From NCBI GenBank assembly GCA_002763345.1, contig PEXZ01000012.1:1-29774 (forward strand): 29,774 nt of DNA, in the 5' to 3' direction. Position 1 is the first letter of the stretch, and each line of letters opens with the position of its first letter. Both the position numbers and the translations under genes were made by a program. The stretch comes from Candidatus Micrarchaeota archaeon CG08_land_8_20_14_0_20_59_11 (GTDB lineage: Archaea > Micrarchaeota > Micrarchaeia > Norongarragalinales > Norongarragalinaceae). Below, in pieces: positions 12,878-19,524 of this stretch. Under the pieces are notes generated by a model that saw only the letters and a program-made list of their open reading frames with translations, searched no databases and was not told where the DNA came from.

Positions 12878-14634
12878 AGTGCGGAATCGAGATTCACCAG
12901 CGGCTTGACACGGGCAAGCTCTTTTGCAACTGCTATGCGAACCCGTCGGCCGATGGGACCGGGGCAGGCGGGGGGAAGACGCTGATTGTGCGGCGGATGC
13001 GCGCGGTCGCGGGCGAGATGGGCGGGGTGGACGCGGCTGCGGGGTTCGAGGCGCGGAAGGCTAGGGAATACGGATACGAGGCGCCGTCGGATTCCTCCTG
13101 CCTCGTGGAATGCGACGAGGCACCGCCTTTCGGGATTAATCGGGAAGCGGTTGCGATTGCGCTCGGCATAGCGCTCGCGCTGCACTGCAAGCCAGTTGAG
13201 GAGCTGCACGTGATGCGCAAGACCGTGCTGGACGGCTCCGCGATTTCGGGGTTCCAAAGGACGGCGTTGCTGGCAACTGACGGGCATATCGACACTTCGC
13301 AGGGCAGGGTCGGAATCCAGAGCGTCTGCGTCGAAGAGGAGAGCGCGGGAATACTCGGGAAAAACAGGTTCCGCTTGGACAGGCTGGGAATACCGCTCGT
13401 CGAGATTGCGACGGACGCCTCCATAAAAAGCGGCAGCCACTGCCGTGAAACAGCGGAGGCAATCGGGCTGCTCCTGCGCGGCGCGCGCATACAACGGGGG
13501 CTCGGCAGCATCAGGCAGGACGTGAACGTTTCTATCGACGGCGGCAGCCGGGTTGAGATAAAGGGCGCGCAGGAGCTTTCCGCGCTTGACGGAATGGTCG
13601 GGAACGAGGTGGTGCGGCAGGAGGCGCTCGTCGCGCTGAAGGAAAAACTCGGGGGGACGAAGCAGGACGGAAAAATAACGGACGTGACGAAGGAAGCATC
13701 TGCGCTGAAACTGCGCGGCAGGGTTGTCGGCGTAAAGCTGAGGGGATTGGCGGGACTATTGAAAACGGAACTTTATGCGGGCAAGCGGCTCGGTTCCGAA
13801 CTCGCGGACTACGCGCGCGCCCAGGGCGCTGGCGGAATAATGCACTCCGATGAACGCGACGATGCGGCAATCGGAAAAGCGCTCGGCTGCAAAAAAGGCG
13901 ACGCGTGGGCGGTTTGCGCCGGCGAGGACGCGGAACCCGCGCTGGAGGCGGTGCTCGGAAGGGCGCAACTGCTTTCGAGGTGCGTGCCCGAGGAAACGCG
14001 GAGGGCGGACGGCGACGGAAGCGCGTTCATGCGCCCGCTGCCCGGAAGTGCGCGGATGTACCCGGAAACCGACGTGCCGCTGCTGCTGCTGAAGGAAATT
14101 GTGCCCGAAAAAATACAGCCCGTGGCTAAAAGGCTAGAACTGTTCGAAAAAATCGGGCTGAATGACGACCTCTCTAAGAAAATGCTCCGTTCCCAGCACT
14201 CGCGCGTTTTTGAAGAAAATGCGGGCGTCGATGCGATGTTCGTGGCAACCACGCTTCTCGAAACGCTGCGGAACATCGGGAGGGAGGGCGCGCCTGTAAA
14301 AACCCTCACTGACGGGGCGTTCAGGGAATTTTTCGCGGCGTACGACGAGGGGATGTTCGTCAGGGCTGCCGCCGCCGGGATACTGAAGGAGATGGCGAAT
14401 GCAAAGACGGGCGTCGCAGGCGCTGTTGAAAAGCTCGGGTTGCGGCGCATGACGAAAGCGGAACTGAAGGAAGCGGCGAAGGCAGACGGGACGTTCGAGG
14501 AAATGATGCGCAAATATAGGCTGCGCGCCGACCCCGCGGAACTGAAGGAAGCGGTTGGACGACGCCCAACTGGCTGCATCCCTCGGCTGGACGCTCGCCG
14601 AAGCGAGCGTCATACAAAAGGATGCAGCGAATAG
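12874..14634 (+). CDS. gatE: glutamyl-tRNA(Gln) amidotransferase subunit E, altered C-terminus
   Basis: The tRNA-binding kinase/transamidase subunit of archaeal GatDE, which converts Glu-tRNA(Gln) to Gln-tRNA(Gln). 586 residues. Conserved blocks are KCGIEIHQRLDTGKLFCNC at the start, EYGYEAPSDSSCLVECDEAPP, FQRTALLATDG, RLGIPLVEIATDAS, RGLGSIRQDVNVSIDGG and the GAD insert around 290-400. The start is TTG, overlapping the elp3 stop, since typical GatE begins just before LKCGIEIH. The tail after ELKEAV (about residue 555) does not resemble the family; it is encoded by the hairpin element at 14573-14628 and the protein ends some tens of residues early. gatD is not in the window. Confidence 0.93.
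   Translation: MKCGIEIHQRLDTGKLFCNCYANPSADGTGAGGGKTLIVRRMRAVAGEMGGVDAAAGFEARKAREYGYEAPSDSSCLVECDEAPPFGINREAVAIALGIALALHCKPVEELHVMRKTVLDGSAISGFQRTALLATDGHIDTSQGRVGIQSVCVEEESAGILGKNRFRLDRLGIPLVEIATDASIKSGSHCRETAEAIGLLLRGARIQRGLGSIRQDVNVSIDGGSRVEIKGAQELSALDGMVGNEVVRQEALVALKEKLGGTKQDGKITDVTKEASALKLRGRVVGVKLRGLAGLLKTELYAGKRLGSELADYARAQGAGGIMHSDERDDAAIGKALGCKKGDAWAVCAGEDAEPALEAVLGRAQLLSRCVPEETRRADGDGSAFMRPLPGSARMYPETDVPLLLLKEIVPEKIQPVAKRLELFEKIGLNDDLSKKMLRSQHSRVFEENAGVDAMFVATTLLETLRNIGREGAPVKTLTDGAFREFFAAYDEGMFVRAAAAGILKEMANAKTGVAGAVEKLGLRRMTKAELKEAAKADGTFEEMMRKYRLRADPAELKEAVGRRPTGCIPRLDARRSERHTKGCSE
14573..14628 (-). repeat. REP-like hairpin, copy B, nested inside a larger inverted repeat
   Basis: The core (14590-14615) on the minus strand is GTAT plus a 9-bp perfect stem (GACGCTCGC/GCGAGCGTC) with a four-base loop, 26 bases in all. 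It is framed by outer arms GCTGCATCC (14573-14581) and GGATGCAGC (14620-14628), with eight unpaired bases on each side between inner and outer stems. The element covers the last codons of gatE and supplies residues that do not belong to the GatE family. The TATA box of the next gene begins about 20 bases later. Confidence 0.7.
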
Positions 14635-14648
14635 GGCTCGGAAGGTAG

Positions 14649-14661
14649 TTTTATAATAAAA
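14649..14661 (+). promoter_or_regulatory. TATA box of the 14679 gene
   Basis: TTTTATAATAAAA centred 24 nt before ATG 14679; a leaderless transcript is expected. Confidence 0.65.
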
Positions 14662-14678
14662 GGCGGGGTAACAAGGAT

Positions 14679-15719
14679 ATGGGCGACGAGGAAGGCGCGG
14701 ACTTTAAAGGCAAATTCGGCGGGTTGCTGGAAAAAGCGAAGGAAACCGTCAAAAGAATAGGCGCCATGCGCATGGCAGTAGCCGCGCTTCTGGCGCTCGT
14801 AATAATCTGGGGAGTGTTCCTGCGCCCGATTCCCGGAAAAATAACCGTCAGCGTGGTGGAGCTGGACAACGAGAAGCAGGCGATTTCGGGGGCGCAGGCG
14901 TACCTGCTGAACGCCGACGGAAAAATGGTGGGGAGCGGGGTTACGGACGAAACAGGCGGCGCGGAATTCGGGAACGCACCTGCCGACGCCGAGCTTACCG
15001 TAGAGGTGGACGCGGGAGCCATGTACAAGACGCTGCGCGGGATGCCCGTGCGCCTGACGTCCGGCGGGAGCGCGAGCGTCGAAGCGAGGATGGAGAGGGC
15101 GACGAGCCTCGACGTGAAAGCCGCGAACGTCCCGAAGACGGTCGGGGCGGGATGCGGAAAGAACGTCGCCGTCGAGGTGACGAATCTCGGCGAGGAGCCG
15201 GCAGACATCGAATTCATAGGCGAGGACGACCTTGATGGCAGGATTTCCGCACCGAGCGAGCAGCTCGCGGGAAAAACTAGCAAGGCGTACGTTGTTTCCA
15301 TAAGGGCGAGGAGCGACAAGCCAGGCAGCGGGATATCCGGAAGGGTGCGGCTGAAGTACACGCGGAAGGGATTCGACGTGGAACTGAATGTGGTCGAGAA
15401 GAGCGATTTCTCGCTGAACCCGTCCGCGATAAAGAGCGGCATCGACGCGGGCGAGACGCTGAAGGAATACATCACAATTACGAACACCGGCAAGACGGAG
15501 GACATAGACGACCTCTCCTTCACGGTCGCGGGCGACGTCAAGGACTGGACGACGGTTACGCTGACGAACGACGAACCGATACGGCCGAAGGAGGAGAAGA
15601 TAGCGACAATCAACATAGACGCGGGCGGCTCGGACGGGAAGTATCTGGGGCAGATAATATTCTCCACGTCGTGTGTGACCAAGCCGGTTCCGGTCGAGAT
15701 TACTATTAAGTCCGGGTGA
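14679..15719 (+). CDS. membrane-anchored extracytoplasmic protein (N-terminal anchor)
   Basis: A 346-residue protein with a 30-residue charged cytoplasmic start, one membrane helix (MAVAALLALVIIWGVFL) and an outside region. The first outside domain (ITVSVVELDNEKQAISGAQAYLLNADG ... GVTDETGGAEF) has the pattern of a carboxypeptidase-regulatory-like beta sandwich. Two further beta domains follow, with NVAVEVTNLGEEPADIEFIG and YITITNTGKTEDIDDLSFTVAGD, the second NEW3/CARDB-like. There is no C-terminal anchor, unlike the other surface proteins here. It is read from its own TATA box and followed closely by REP-like copy C and the zinc-ribbon gene. Role unknown. Confidence 0.75.
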   Translation: MGDEEGADFKGKFGGLLEKAKETVKRIGAMRMAVAALLALVIIWGVFLRPIPGKITVSVVELDNEKQAISGAQAYLLNADGKMVGSGVTDETGGAEFGNAPADAELTVEVDAGAMYKTLRGMPVRLTSGGSASVEARMERATSLDVKAANVPKTVGAGCGKNVAVEVTNLGEEPADIEFIGEDDLDGRISAPSEQLAGKTSKAYVVSIRARSDKPGSGISGRVRLKYTRKGFDVELNVVEKSDFSLNPSAIKSGIDAGETLKEYITITNTGKTEDIDDLSFTVAGDVKDWTTVTLTNDEPIRPKEEKIATINIDAGGSDGKYLGQIIFSTSCVTKPVPVEITIKSG

Positions 15720-15731
15720 GCCGGAAAGAAC

Positions 15732-15757
15732 GCCGCATCCGGCGGAATGCGGCATAC
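15732..15757 (-). repeat. REP-like hairpin, copy C
   Basis: 26 bases: on the minus strand GTAT followed by the stem GCCGCAT/ATGCGGC (7 bp, extendable by two pairs past a bulged A). It sits between the stop of the 14679 gene and the SD (AAGGGGGAT) of the zinc-ribbon gene, so it is transcribed in either a 3' end or an intercistronic leader. Confidence 0.65.
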
Positions 15758-15769
15758 AAGGGGGATAAG

Positions 15770-15922
15770 ATGAAGACTTGTTCGAGTTGCGGAAGGCAGG
15801 TTAAGGAATACACGGAATTCATGTGCCCGAGCTGCGAGAAGGGCGCAATCGTGCGCTGCAAGACGTGCCGCGAAACGAGCAATCCTTACCGCTGCGCGAA
15901 GTGCGGATTCAGCGGGCCCTGA
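15770..15922 (+). CDS. zinc-ribbon protein of the COG2888 / HVO_2753 family
   Basis: A 50-residue protein with four CxxC pairs (CSSC, CPSC, CKTC, CAKC) making two zinc sites. RCKTCRETSNPYRCAKCGFSGP is nearly a signature of the archaeal small zinc-finger family described as a probable RNA-binding protein of translation. In many archaea it is next to aEF1B; here aEF1B is about 1.6 kb away, past the CoA enzyme, tRNA-Arg and ribL. The ATG at 15770 follows AAGGGGGAT. An upstream in-frame ATG at 15716 would read through the hairpin and is unlikely. It overlaps the end of the convergent gene by 14 bases. Confidence 0.9.
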   Translation: MKTCSSCGRQVKEYTEFMCPSCEKGAIVRCKTCRETSNPYRCAKCGFSGP

Positions 15923-16910
15923 GAATCCGCAACGTCTGCTGCTTTTTCGCCTCGTCCACGGTGACGACGACGAGCCCCGGCGGGCGGGAGCCGCGCGAAG
16001 GCGGTTGCCCGTAAACAACGGCGGAACCCAGCGGAGCGAAGAGCACCGCGGGAAGAACCGCCAAATCCTCTTCGCCTAAAACGGAGACGAGAACGCGGCC
16101 GTCGCGCAGCGCGCTTCGCAACGCGGAGTAAAGGACGGGCGTTATCCTGCCCGCGGGATTGCGCACCGATACGGTTTTCTCGCCGAATCGCATGCGCGGC
16201 ACCTTTTTCCGCATTATCTTCCCGTCGATTACGCACACGTCGGGCTTCAGGCGCGCCAGAACCCTCGACGTCAAATCGCCCACCAGAACGAGCTTCGTGG
16301 GCTTCGTACGGCGTATGAATGCGGACGCAGAGGCGGCGGTCGGGAAAAAACTGCCGAAGGGCTTGCGCAGGATTGTGCGGAGGCGCGGCCCGAGCGTGAA
16401 CGGCTTCGCGCTCTTGAAGAAGACTGCGCCCGCCCTGTTGCAGTCGCCGATGCGCACGCGCATCGAGGAGATGCGCCTGCGGTCTGCTGCGAGCACGAGC
16501 CGGCAGACGGCGATTGGCAGCCGCGGCAGGCGCTTGCGCCGCCGCGCGGAATTGACGCGGCGCGCGCCTGGGAGCGTTTCGGGGGAAACGACGATGCAGT
16601 CGCAGGGGCAGCGCGCCGAAAGAAGCGGACCGTACTCGTCGGAGATTTCCGTAAGGGATGCGCGCCACAAAAGCCGCTTCGATGAAAGAAATGCGGCAAC
16701 CGCCGTCCTCCTTTCCTTGAGGGGCTGGATTATTTCTCCGAGCGTTTTTTTCTCCGCAAAGTCCTGCGACGTGACTCCGACCAGCACGCGCTCCGCCGAC
16801 GAGAACGCCTTTAGCAGCAGCGCCTTGTGCCCGTCGTGCAGGCGGTCGAACGTGCCGCCGCACGCGGCGAATTTCCCGTACGGCGCGCGCCGTTTAGAAG
16901 GGTAGCGCAT
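15909..16910 (-). CDS. fused phosphopantetheine adenylyltransferase / GTP-dependent dephospho-CoA kinase
   Basis: A 333-residue two-domain enzyme covering the last two steps of CoA synthesis. Residues about 10-160 are archaeal PPAT: GGTFDRLHDGHKALL with His25-x2-His28, VVSPETLPGARRVN and LVLAADRRRISSMRVR. From about 200 comes the DUF359 kinase domain: GDLTS (211-215), IDGK (228-231), NPAG (251-254), GEEDL (279-283) and YGQP (300-303). DUF359 is the archaeal GTP-dependent dephospho-CoA kinase, unrelated to bacterial CoaE. No stop or frameshift separates the domains. The ATG is 28 nt from a TATA box shared with tRNA-Arg. Many archaea encode these functions as separate genes. Confidence 0.92.
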   Translation of the reverse strand: MRYPSKRRAPYGKFAACGGTFDRLHDGHKALLLKAFSSAERVLVGVTSQDFAEKKTLGEIIQPLKERRTAVAAFLSSKRLLWRASLTEISDEYGPLLSARCPCDCIVVSPETLPGARRVNSARRRKRLPRLPIAVCRLVLAADRRRISSMRVRIGDCNRAGAVFFKSAKPFTLGPRLRTILRKPFGSFFPTAASASAFIRRTKPTKLVLVGDLTSRVLARLKPDVCVIDGKIMRKKVPRMRFGEKTVSVRNPAGRITPVLYSALRSALRDGRVLVSVLGEEDLAVLPAVLFAPLGSAVVYGQPPSRGSRPPGLVVVTVDEAKKQQTLRILRAR

Positions 16911-16932
16911 GAAAAAACAATAGAGGGTTCGT

Positions 16933-16942
16933 GCTTAAAAGC
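16933..16942. promoter_or_regulatory. single TATA box central to the CoA enzyme / tRNA-Arg divergent pair
   Basis: GCTTAAAAGC (GCTTTTAAGC in reverse) is 28-29 nt from both the first base of tRNA-Arg (16967) and the ATG at 16910 on the other strand. It is the only good TATA-like sequence correctly spaced for either gene in the 56-base gap. Confidence 0.6.
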
Positions 16943-16966
16943 AGTAACTTCAAAATAATAGTCCGA

Positions 16967-17040
16967 GGGCCAGTGGTATAACCTGGATAGCATGCGAGCT
17001 TGCGGAGCTTGAGATCAGGGTCCAAATCCCTGCTGGCCCG
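16967..17040 (+). tRNA. tRNA-Arg (anticodon GCG)
   Basis: 74 nt with perfect acceptor stem GGGCCAG/CTGGCCC and discriminator G. The anticodon stem is CGAGC/GCTTG with loop TTGCGGA, giving GCG (reads CGC and CGU). The T stem is CAGGG/CCCTG. There is no intron. The D stem is weak (GTAT against GCAT, with an A-C mismatch). As in tRNA-Ile, the T loop is TCCAAAT, so position 55 is C and not the usual T; G18 and G19 are present. CCA is not encoded. Confidence 0.88.
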
Positions 17041-17047
17041 TTGCATT

Positions 17048-17091
17048 GCTTTCTTTCCGCGGGCATATTACACTCCGCGCCAAAAGAAAGC
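17048..17091 (+). other. long stem-loop just after tRNA-Arg
   Basis: GCTTTCTTT (17048-17056) pairs with AAAGAAAGC (17083-17091), and inside it CGCGG (17058-17062) pairs with CCGCG (17075-17079), giving 14 pairs around a 12-base loop. It begins seven bases after the tRNA and ends 16 bases before the ribL start, so it may end or process the tRNA transcript, or shape the ribL leader. Confidence 0.5.
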
Positions 17092-17107
17092 GGCGTCTTG
17101 TGAGAAC

Positions 17108-17509
17108 ATGAAGAAGGTTGTCGTGTGTGGAGCGTTCGACCCGCTCCATCTCGGACACGTGCGCCTGCTGAAAAAGGCGAAAGAGCGCGGCAGGCTCTAC
17201 GTGGTGGTGGCGCGGGATGGGAACATCAGGAGGATAAAGAAGCGGGAGCCGTTTTACACGGAAAAGGAACGCATGGAATTCCTGAAGGAAATGAGGTGCA
17301 TTGACGAAGTCGTGCTGGGCGAAAAGAGCGACCTGCTCTCGGTTCTGCGCAGGATAAAACCCGACGTTGTTGTTCTCGGCTACGACCAGAAGGCGGATTT
17401 GCCCGCGATAAGGAGGGCTGCGCCGAAAGCGCTCGTAGTCCGCGAGAAAAGGCTTTCGCGGCACAAGAGTTCTGAGAAAAGGAAGGTGATTCGATGGGAA
17501 AGGTACTGA
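17108..17509 (+). CDS. ribL: FAD synthase (RibL-type cytidylyltransferase family)
   Basis: A nucleotidyltransferase that in archaea adds AMP to FMN to make FAD. 133 residues. The N-terminal VVCGAFDPLHLGHVRLLKKAKERG has the HxGH motif (His14, His17). VVVARDGNIRRIKKREP and the C-terminal VVLGYDQK are characteristic of RibL as opposed to glycerol-3-phosphate cytidylyltransferase, though the specificity is an inference. The ATG follows AGAAC with no strong SD. The end overlaps aEF1B by 16 bases, so the two are probably translated from one message, possibly also including tRNA-Arg. Confidence 0.85.
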   Translation: MKKVVVCGAFDPLHLGHVRLLKKAKERGRLYVVVARDGNIRRIKKREPFYTEKERMEFLKEMRCIDEVVLGEKSDLLSVLRRIKPDVVVLGYDQKADLPAIRRAAPKALVVREKRLSRHKSSEKRKVIRWERY

Positions 17510-17742
17510 CGCTGCTGAGGATTTCGCCCGACGAGGGCGTCGAAGTGAACGCGCTGTGCGAACGCGTGAAAAAAATTGGCGGATGCAACTCCGCGAAGGT
17601 TGAGGACTATGTCTTCGGCACGAAGGTAATCAAGGCATCCTTCGTATGCGAGGACAAGGACGCGAAGGACTTCGAGGAGATTGCACGCGGCGTGGAGGGC
17701 GTTTCCGAGGTTCAGGTCGAGGAAGTGGGGCTAATCTCCTGA
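17494..17742 (+). CDS. ef1b: elongation factor 1-beta (aEF1B)
   Basis: The guanine-nucleotide exchange factor that recharges aEF1A with GTP during elongation. 82 residues, slightly shorter than the usual 88-90. It shows the expected alternating ferredoxin-like fold: MGKVLTLLRISPDEGVEVNALCERVK, then FGTKVIKASFVCEDKD and the C-terminal GVEGVSEVQVEEVGLIS. AAGGTGAT just before the ATG is a good SD. The 3' part lies opposite the extended tail of the Mut7-C gene on the other strand (17630-17742). Confidence 0.93.
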   Translation: MGKVLTLLRISPDEGVEVNALCERVKKIGGCNSAKVEDYVFGTKVIKASFVCEDKDAKDFEEIARGVEGVSEVQVEEVGLIS

Positions 17743-18184
17743 GCGTGTTCCTGATTTCCGAGACGTGCGTTCCGCGCCAGTAGATTTGCCCGCACGAGGA
17801 ACAGCGGCGGAAGACGCGGCACCGCGCATAGACGCGCGGATAGACGAGCGATTTGACCGCACTCCTGGCTACGCGTTTCAGTTTCCCGCCGCATCTGGCG
17901 CATCTCGTTTCGGGAATGTTTTTCGGTATCCTGAATTTGAAGACGCGGGCGGTCTCGCACAACTGCTCCAGCGAATCGTTCGAGGAAAGCCGGAGGACGC
18001 GGACGTAATCCCCGGCTTTCGCCGCGAGCAGTCCGTCCCGCGTCAGCAGGACTGCGCCGAGGCTCATCGCACGGCGGATGATTTCGTCGTCGGCGGATTT
18101 CTTGTCGGCGTAAAACGTTTCCTTGCCGAGCAGGCGCAGCCATCGCGCGAGACGCCCCAGCATCACGTCTGCGAGGAAGCGCAT
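17630..18184 (-). CDS. Mut7-C (PIN-like) RNase domain protein with zinc ribbon and extended tail
   Basis: A 184-residue protein of the COG1656/Mut7-C family, predicted RNases with a PIN-like fold. The N-terminal MRFLADVMLGRLARWLRLLG, Asp5, Asp32-Asp33 and LLTRDG (Asp50) give the acidic centre. A zinc ribbon has Cys95-x2-Cys98 and Cys128-x2-Cys131, ending in the hallmark CGQIYWRGTH. The ATG at 18184 gives the family start; an open extension upstream is not conserved-looking. After residue 147 the frame runs on for 37 Arg/Pro-rich residues antisense to aEF1B. It follows kbl by 13 bases on the same strand. Confidence 0.85.
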   Translation of the reverse strand: MRFLADVMLGRLARWLRLLGKETFYADKKSADDEIIRRAMSLGAVLLTRDGLLAAKAGDYVRVLRLSSNDSLEQLCETARVFKFRIPKNIPETRCARCGGKLKRVARSAVKSLVYPRVYARCRVFRRCSSCGQIYWRGTHVSEIRNTLRRLAPLPRPEPRKRPPRRVQSPRSPSRPCPRIRRMP

Positions 18185-18197
18185 GGAACACCTGCCG

Positions 18198-19385
18198 CTA
18201 GAGCACGCCGACCTTCCTGCCCGCGTACTCGAACGCCGCAAGCGCCTCGTCCAAATCCTCTGTCGTCAGTCCCGCGTTCATCTGGGCGCGAATTCGAGCC
18301 TTGTCCTGCGCGACCATCGGGTAGACTATGGGCGTCGCGAAAACGCCGCGGTCGAAAACGATGCGCGCCATTTCCTGCGCCTTTCCCGAGTCGCGAATCA
18401 TCAGCGGGATGATGGGCGTCTGCGACATGCCGGTGTCGAAGCCGATTTCGTTCGCGCGCTTCTTGAAGTACTCCGTGTTCTTCCACAGGTTTTCCACGTG
18501 CTGCGGTTCGGTTTCAATCACGTCAAGCGCGGCAATGGACGCACCCATCACCGAGGGCGGCTGCGCAGTGGAGAGCAGCCACGTGCGCGACTTGTTGAAC
18601 GCGAACTCAATCAGGTCGCGGCTTCCGCATATCGTGCCTCCGAACGTCCCGAACCCCTTGCCCAGCGAGCCGCCTTCCACGTGCACGCGGCCCTGCAGTT
18701 TGAAGTGGCTGACGATGCCCCTGCCCTTTCCGAGCACGCCTTCGCCGTGGCAGTCGTCAACGAATACCATGGCGCCGTACTCCTCGCACGCCTCGACGAT
18801 TTGGGGCATGGGTGCGATGTCCCCGTCCATGGAGAACACGCCGTCGGTAATCACGAGGATGCGCCTTACGCCCTTTCCGTCCGCCTCCTTGAGCTTGACC
18901 CGCAAATCCTCGGCGTCCGCGTGCTTGTAAACCGCGCGCTCTGCCTTGGTCAGCCGCACGCCGTCAATGATGCTCCCGTGGTTCAACTCGTCGCTTATTA
19001 TGACGTCGCCCTGGCCTGCCAGCTGCGGAATCAGGCCCGCGTTCACCGCAAAACCTGTCTGGCACACGAGCGCGGACTCGACGCCCTTGAACTTCGCGAG
19101 CTTTTCCTCAAAATCGCGTTCGAGCCGATTCGTGCCGGAAATCACGGGCACTGCGCCGGCTCCGGCGCCCCATTTTTGAGTGGCCGCAACGGCCGCAGCG
19201 ACCACCTTGGGGTGGGTCGCCAGGTTCAGGTAATTGTTGGAGTTGAGCAAAATAACCTTCTTGCCTTCGACGATTGCGCGCGGCTTGCTCGCAGAATCCA
19301 GCACGCGCACGTGCCAGAACAGGTTCTTCTCCTTCAGCGACTTCACTTCCTCGCCGAGAAACGCCGTCGGATTCCTCTTGACCAT
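18198..19385 (-). CDS. kbl: 2-amino-3-ketobutyrate CoA ligase (glycine C-acetyltransferase)
   Basis: A PLP enzyme of the alpha-oxoamine synthase family that splits 2-amino-3-ketobutyrate with CoA to glycine and acetyl-CoA. 395 residues, normal for the family. Motifs: NSNNYLNLATHPKV, SDELNHGSIIDGVRL, TDGVFSMDGDIAPMP, VFVDDCHGEGVLGKGRG (Asp210, His213) and the PLP lysine Lys243 in GSLGKGFGTFGG. Other family members make other oxoamines, but the divergent neighbour tdh produces exactly this substrate. GAGGAGG precedes the ATG, and a TATA box lies about 64 nt upstream, so the leader is about 38 nt. Confidence 0.94.
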   Translation of the reverse strand: MVKRNPTAFLGEEVKSLKEKNLFWHVRVLDSASKPRAIVEGKKVILLNSNNYLNLATHPKVVAAAVAATQKWGAGAGAVPVISGTNRLERDFEEKLAKFKGVESALVCQTGFAVNAGLIPQLAGQGDVIISDELNHGSIIDGVRLTKAERAVYKHADAEDLRVKLKEADGKGVRRILVITDGVFSMDGDIAPMPQIVEACEEYGAMVFVDDCHGEGVLGKGRGIVSHFKLQGRVHVEGGSLGKGFGTFGGTICGSRDLIEFAFNKSRTWLLSTAQPPSVMGASIAALDVIETEPQHVENLWKNTEYFKKRANEIGFDTGMSQTPIIPLMIRDSGKAQEMARIVFDRGVFATPIVYPMVAQDKARIRAQMNAGLTTEDLDEALAAFEYAGRKVGVL

Positions 19386-19444
19386 TTCAAACCCCCCTCC
19401 TCAAAACCCCGTAAGTTAATCCCGCAATAAGGAAGCGGGAAAAG

Positions 19445-19496
19445 GATTTAACACTTGCTAGCACGACGATTGTCGTAACGCGTCATGCTTTAAACG
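19445..19496. promoter_or_regulatory. divergent kbl/tdh promoters with central palindrome
   Basis: Within the 139-base gap, GTGTTAAATCC (minus strand, 19454-19445) serves kbl and GCTTTAAACG (about 19488-19496) serves tdh. Between them, nine bases from the kbl TATA and about twelve from the tdh TATA, is the near-perfect 14-base palindrome ACGACGATTGTCGT (19463-19476). Its place suggests a shared operator acting on both halves of the threonine pathway. Confidence 0.55.
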
Positions 19497-19524
19497 GCTT
19501 GCGCGCAAATAAGGATGTGATTCT

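Noticed and set aside
13470..13500. GCGCGGCGCGCGCATACAAC, resembling the hairpin plus ATACAA of the repeat family
   Set aside because: It encodes the conserved RGARIQRGLGSIRQDVN block of GatE and does not form a stem of the same plan.
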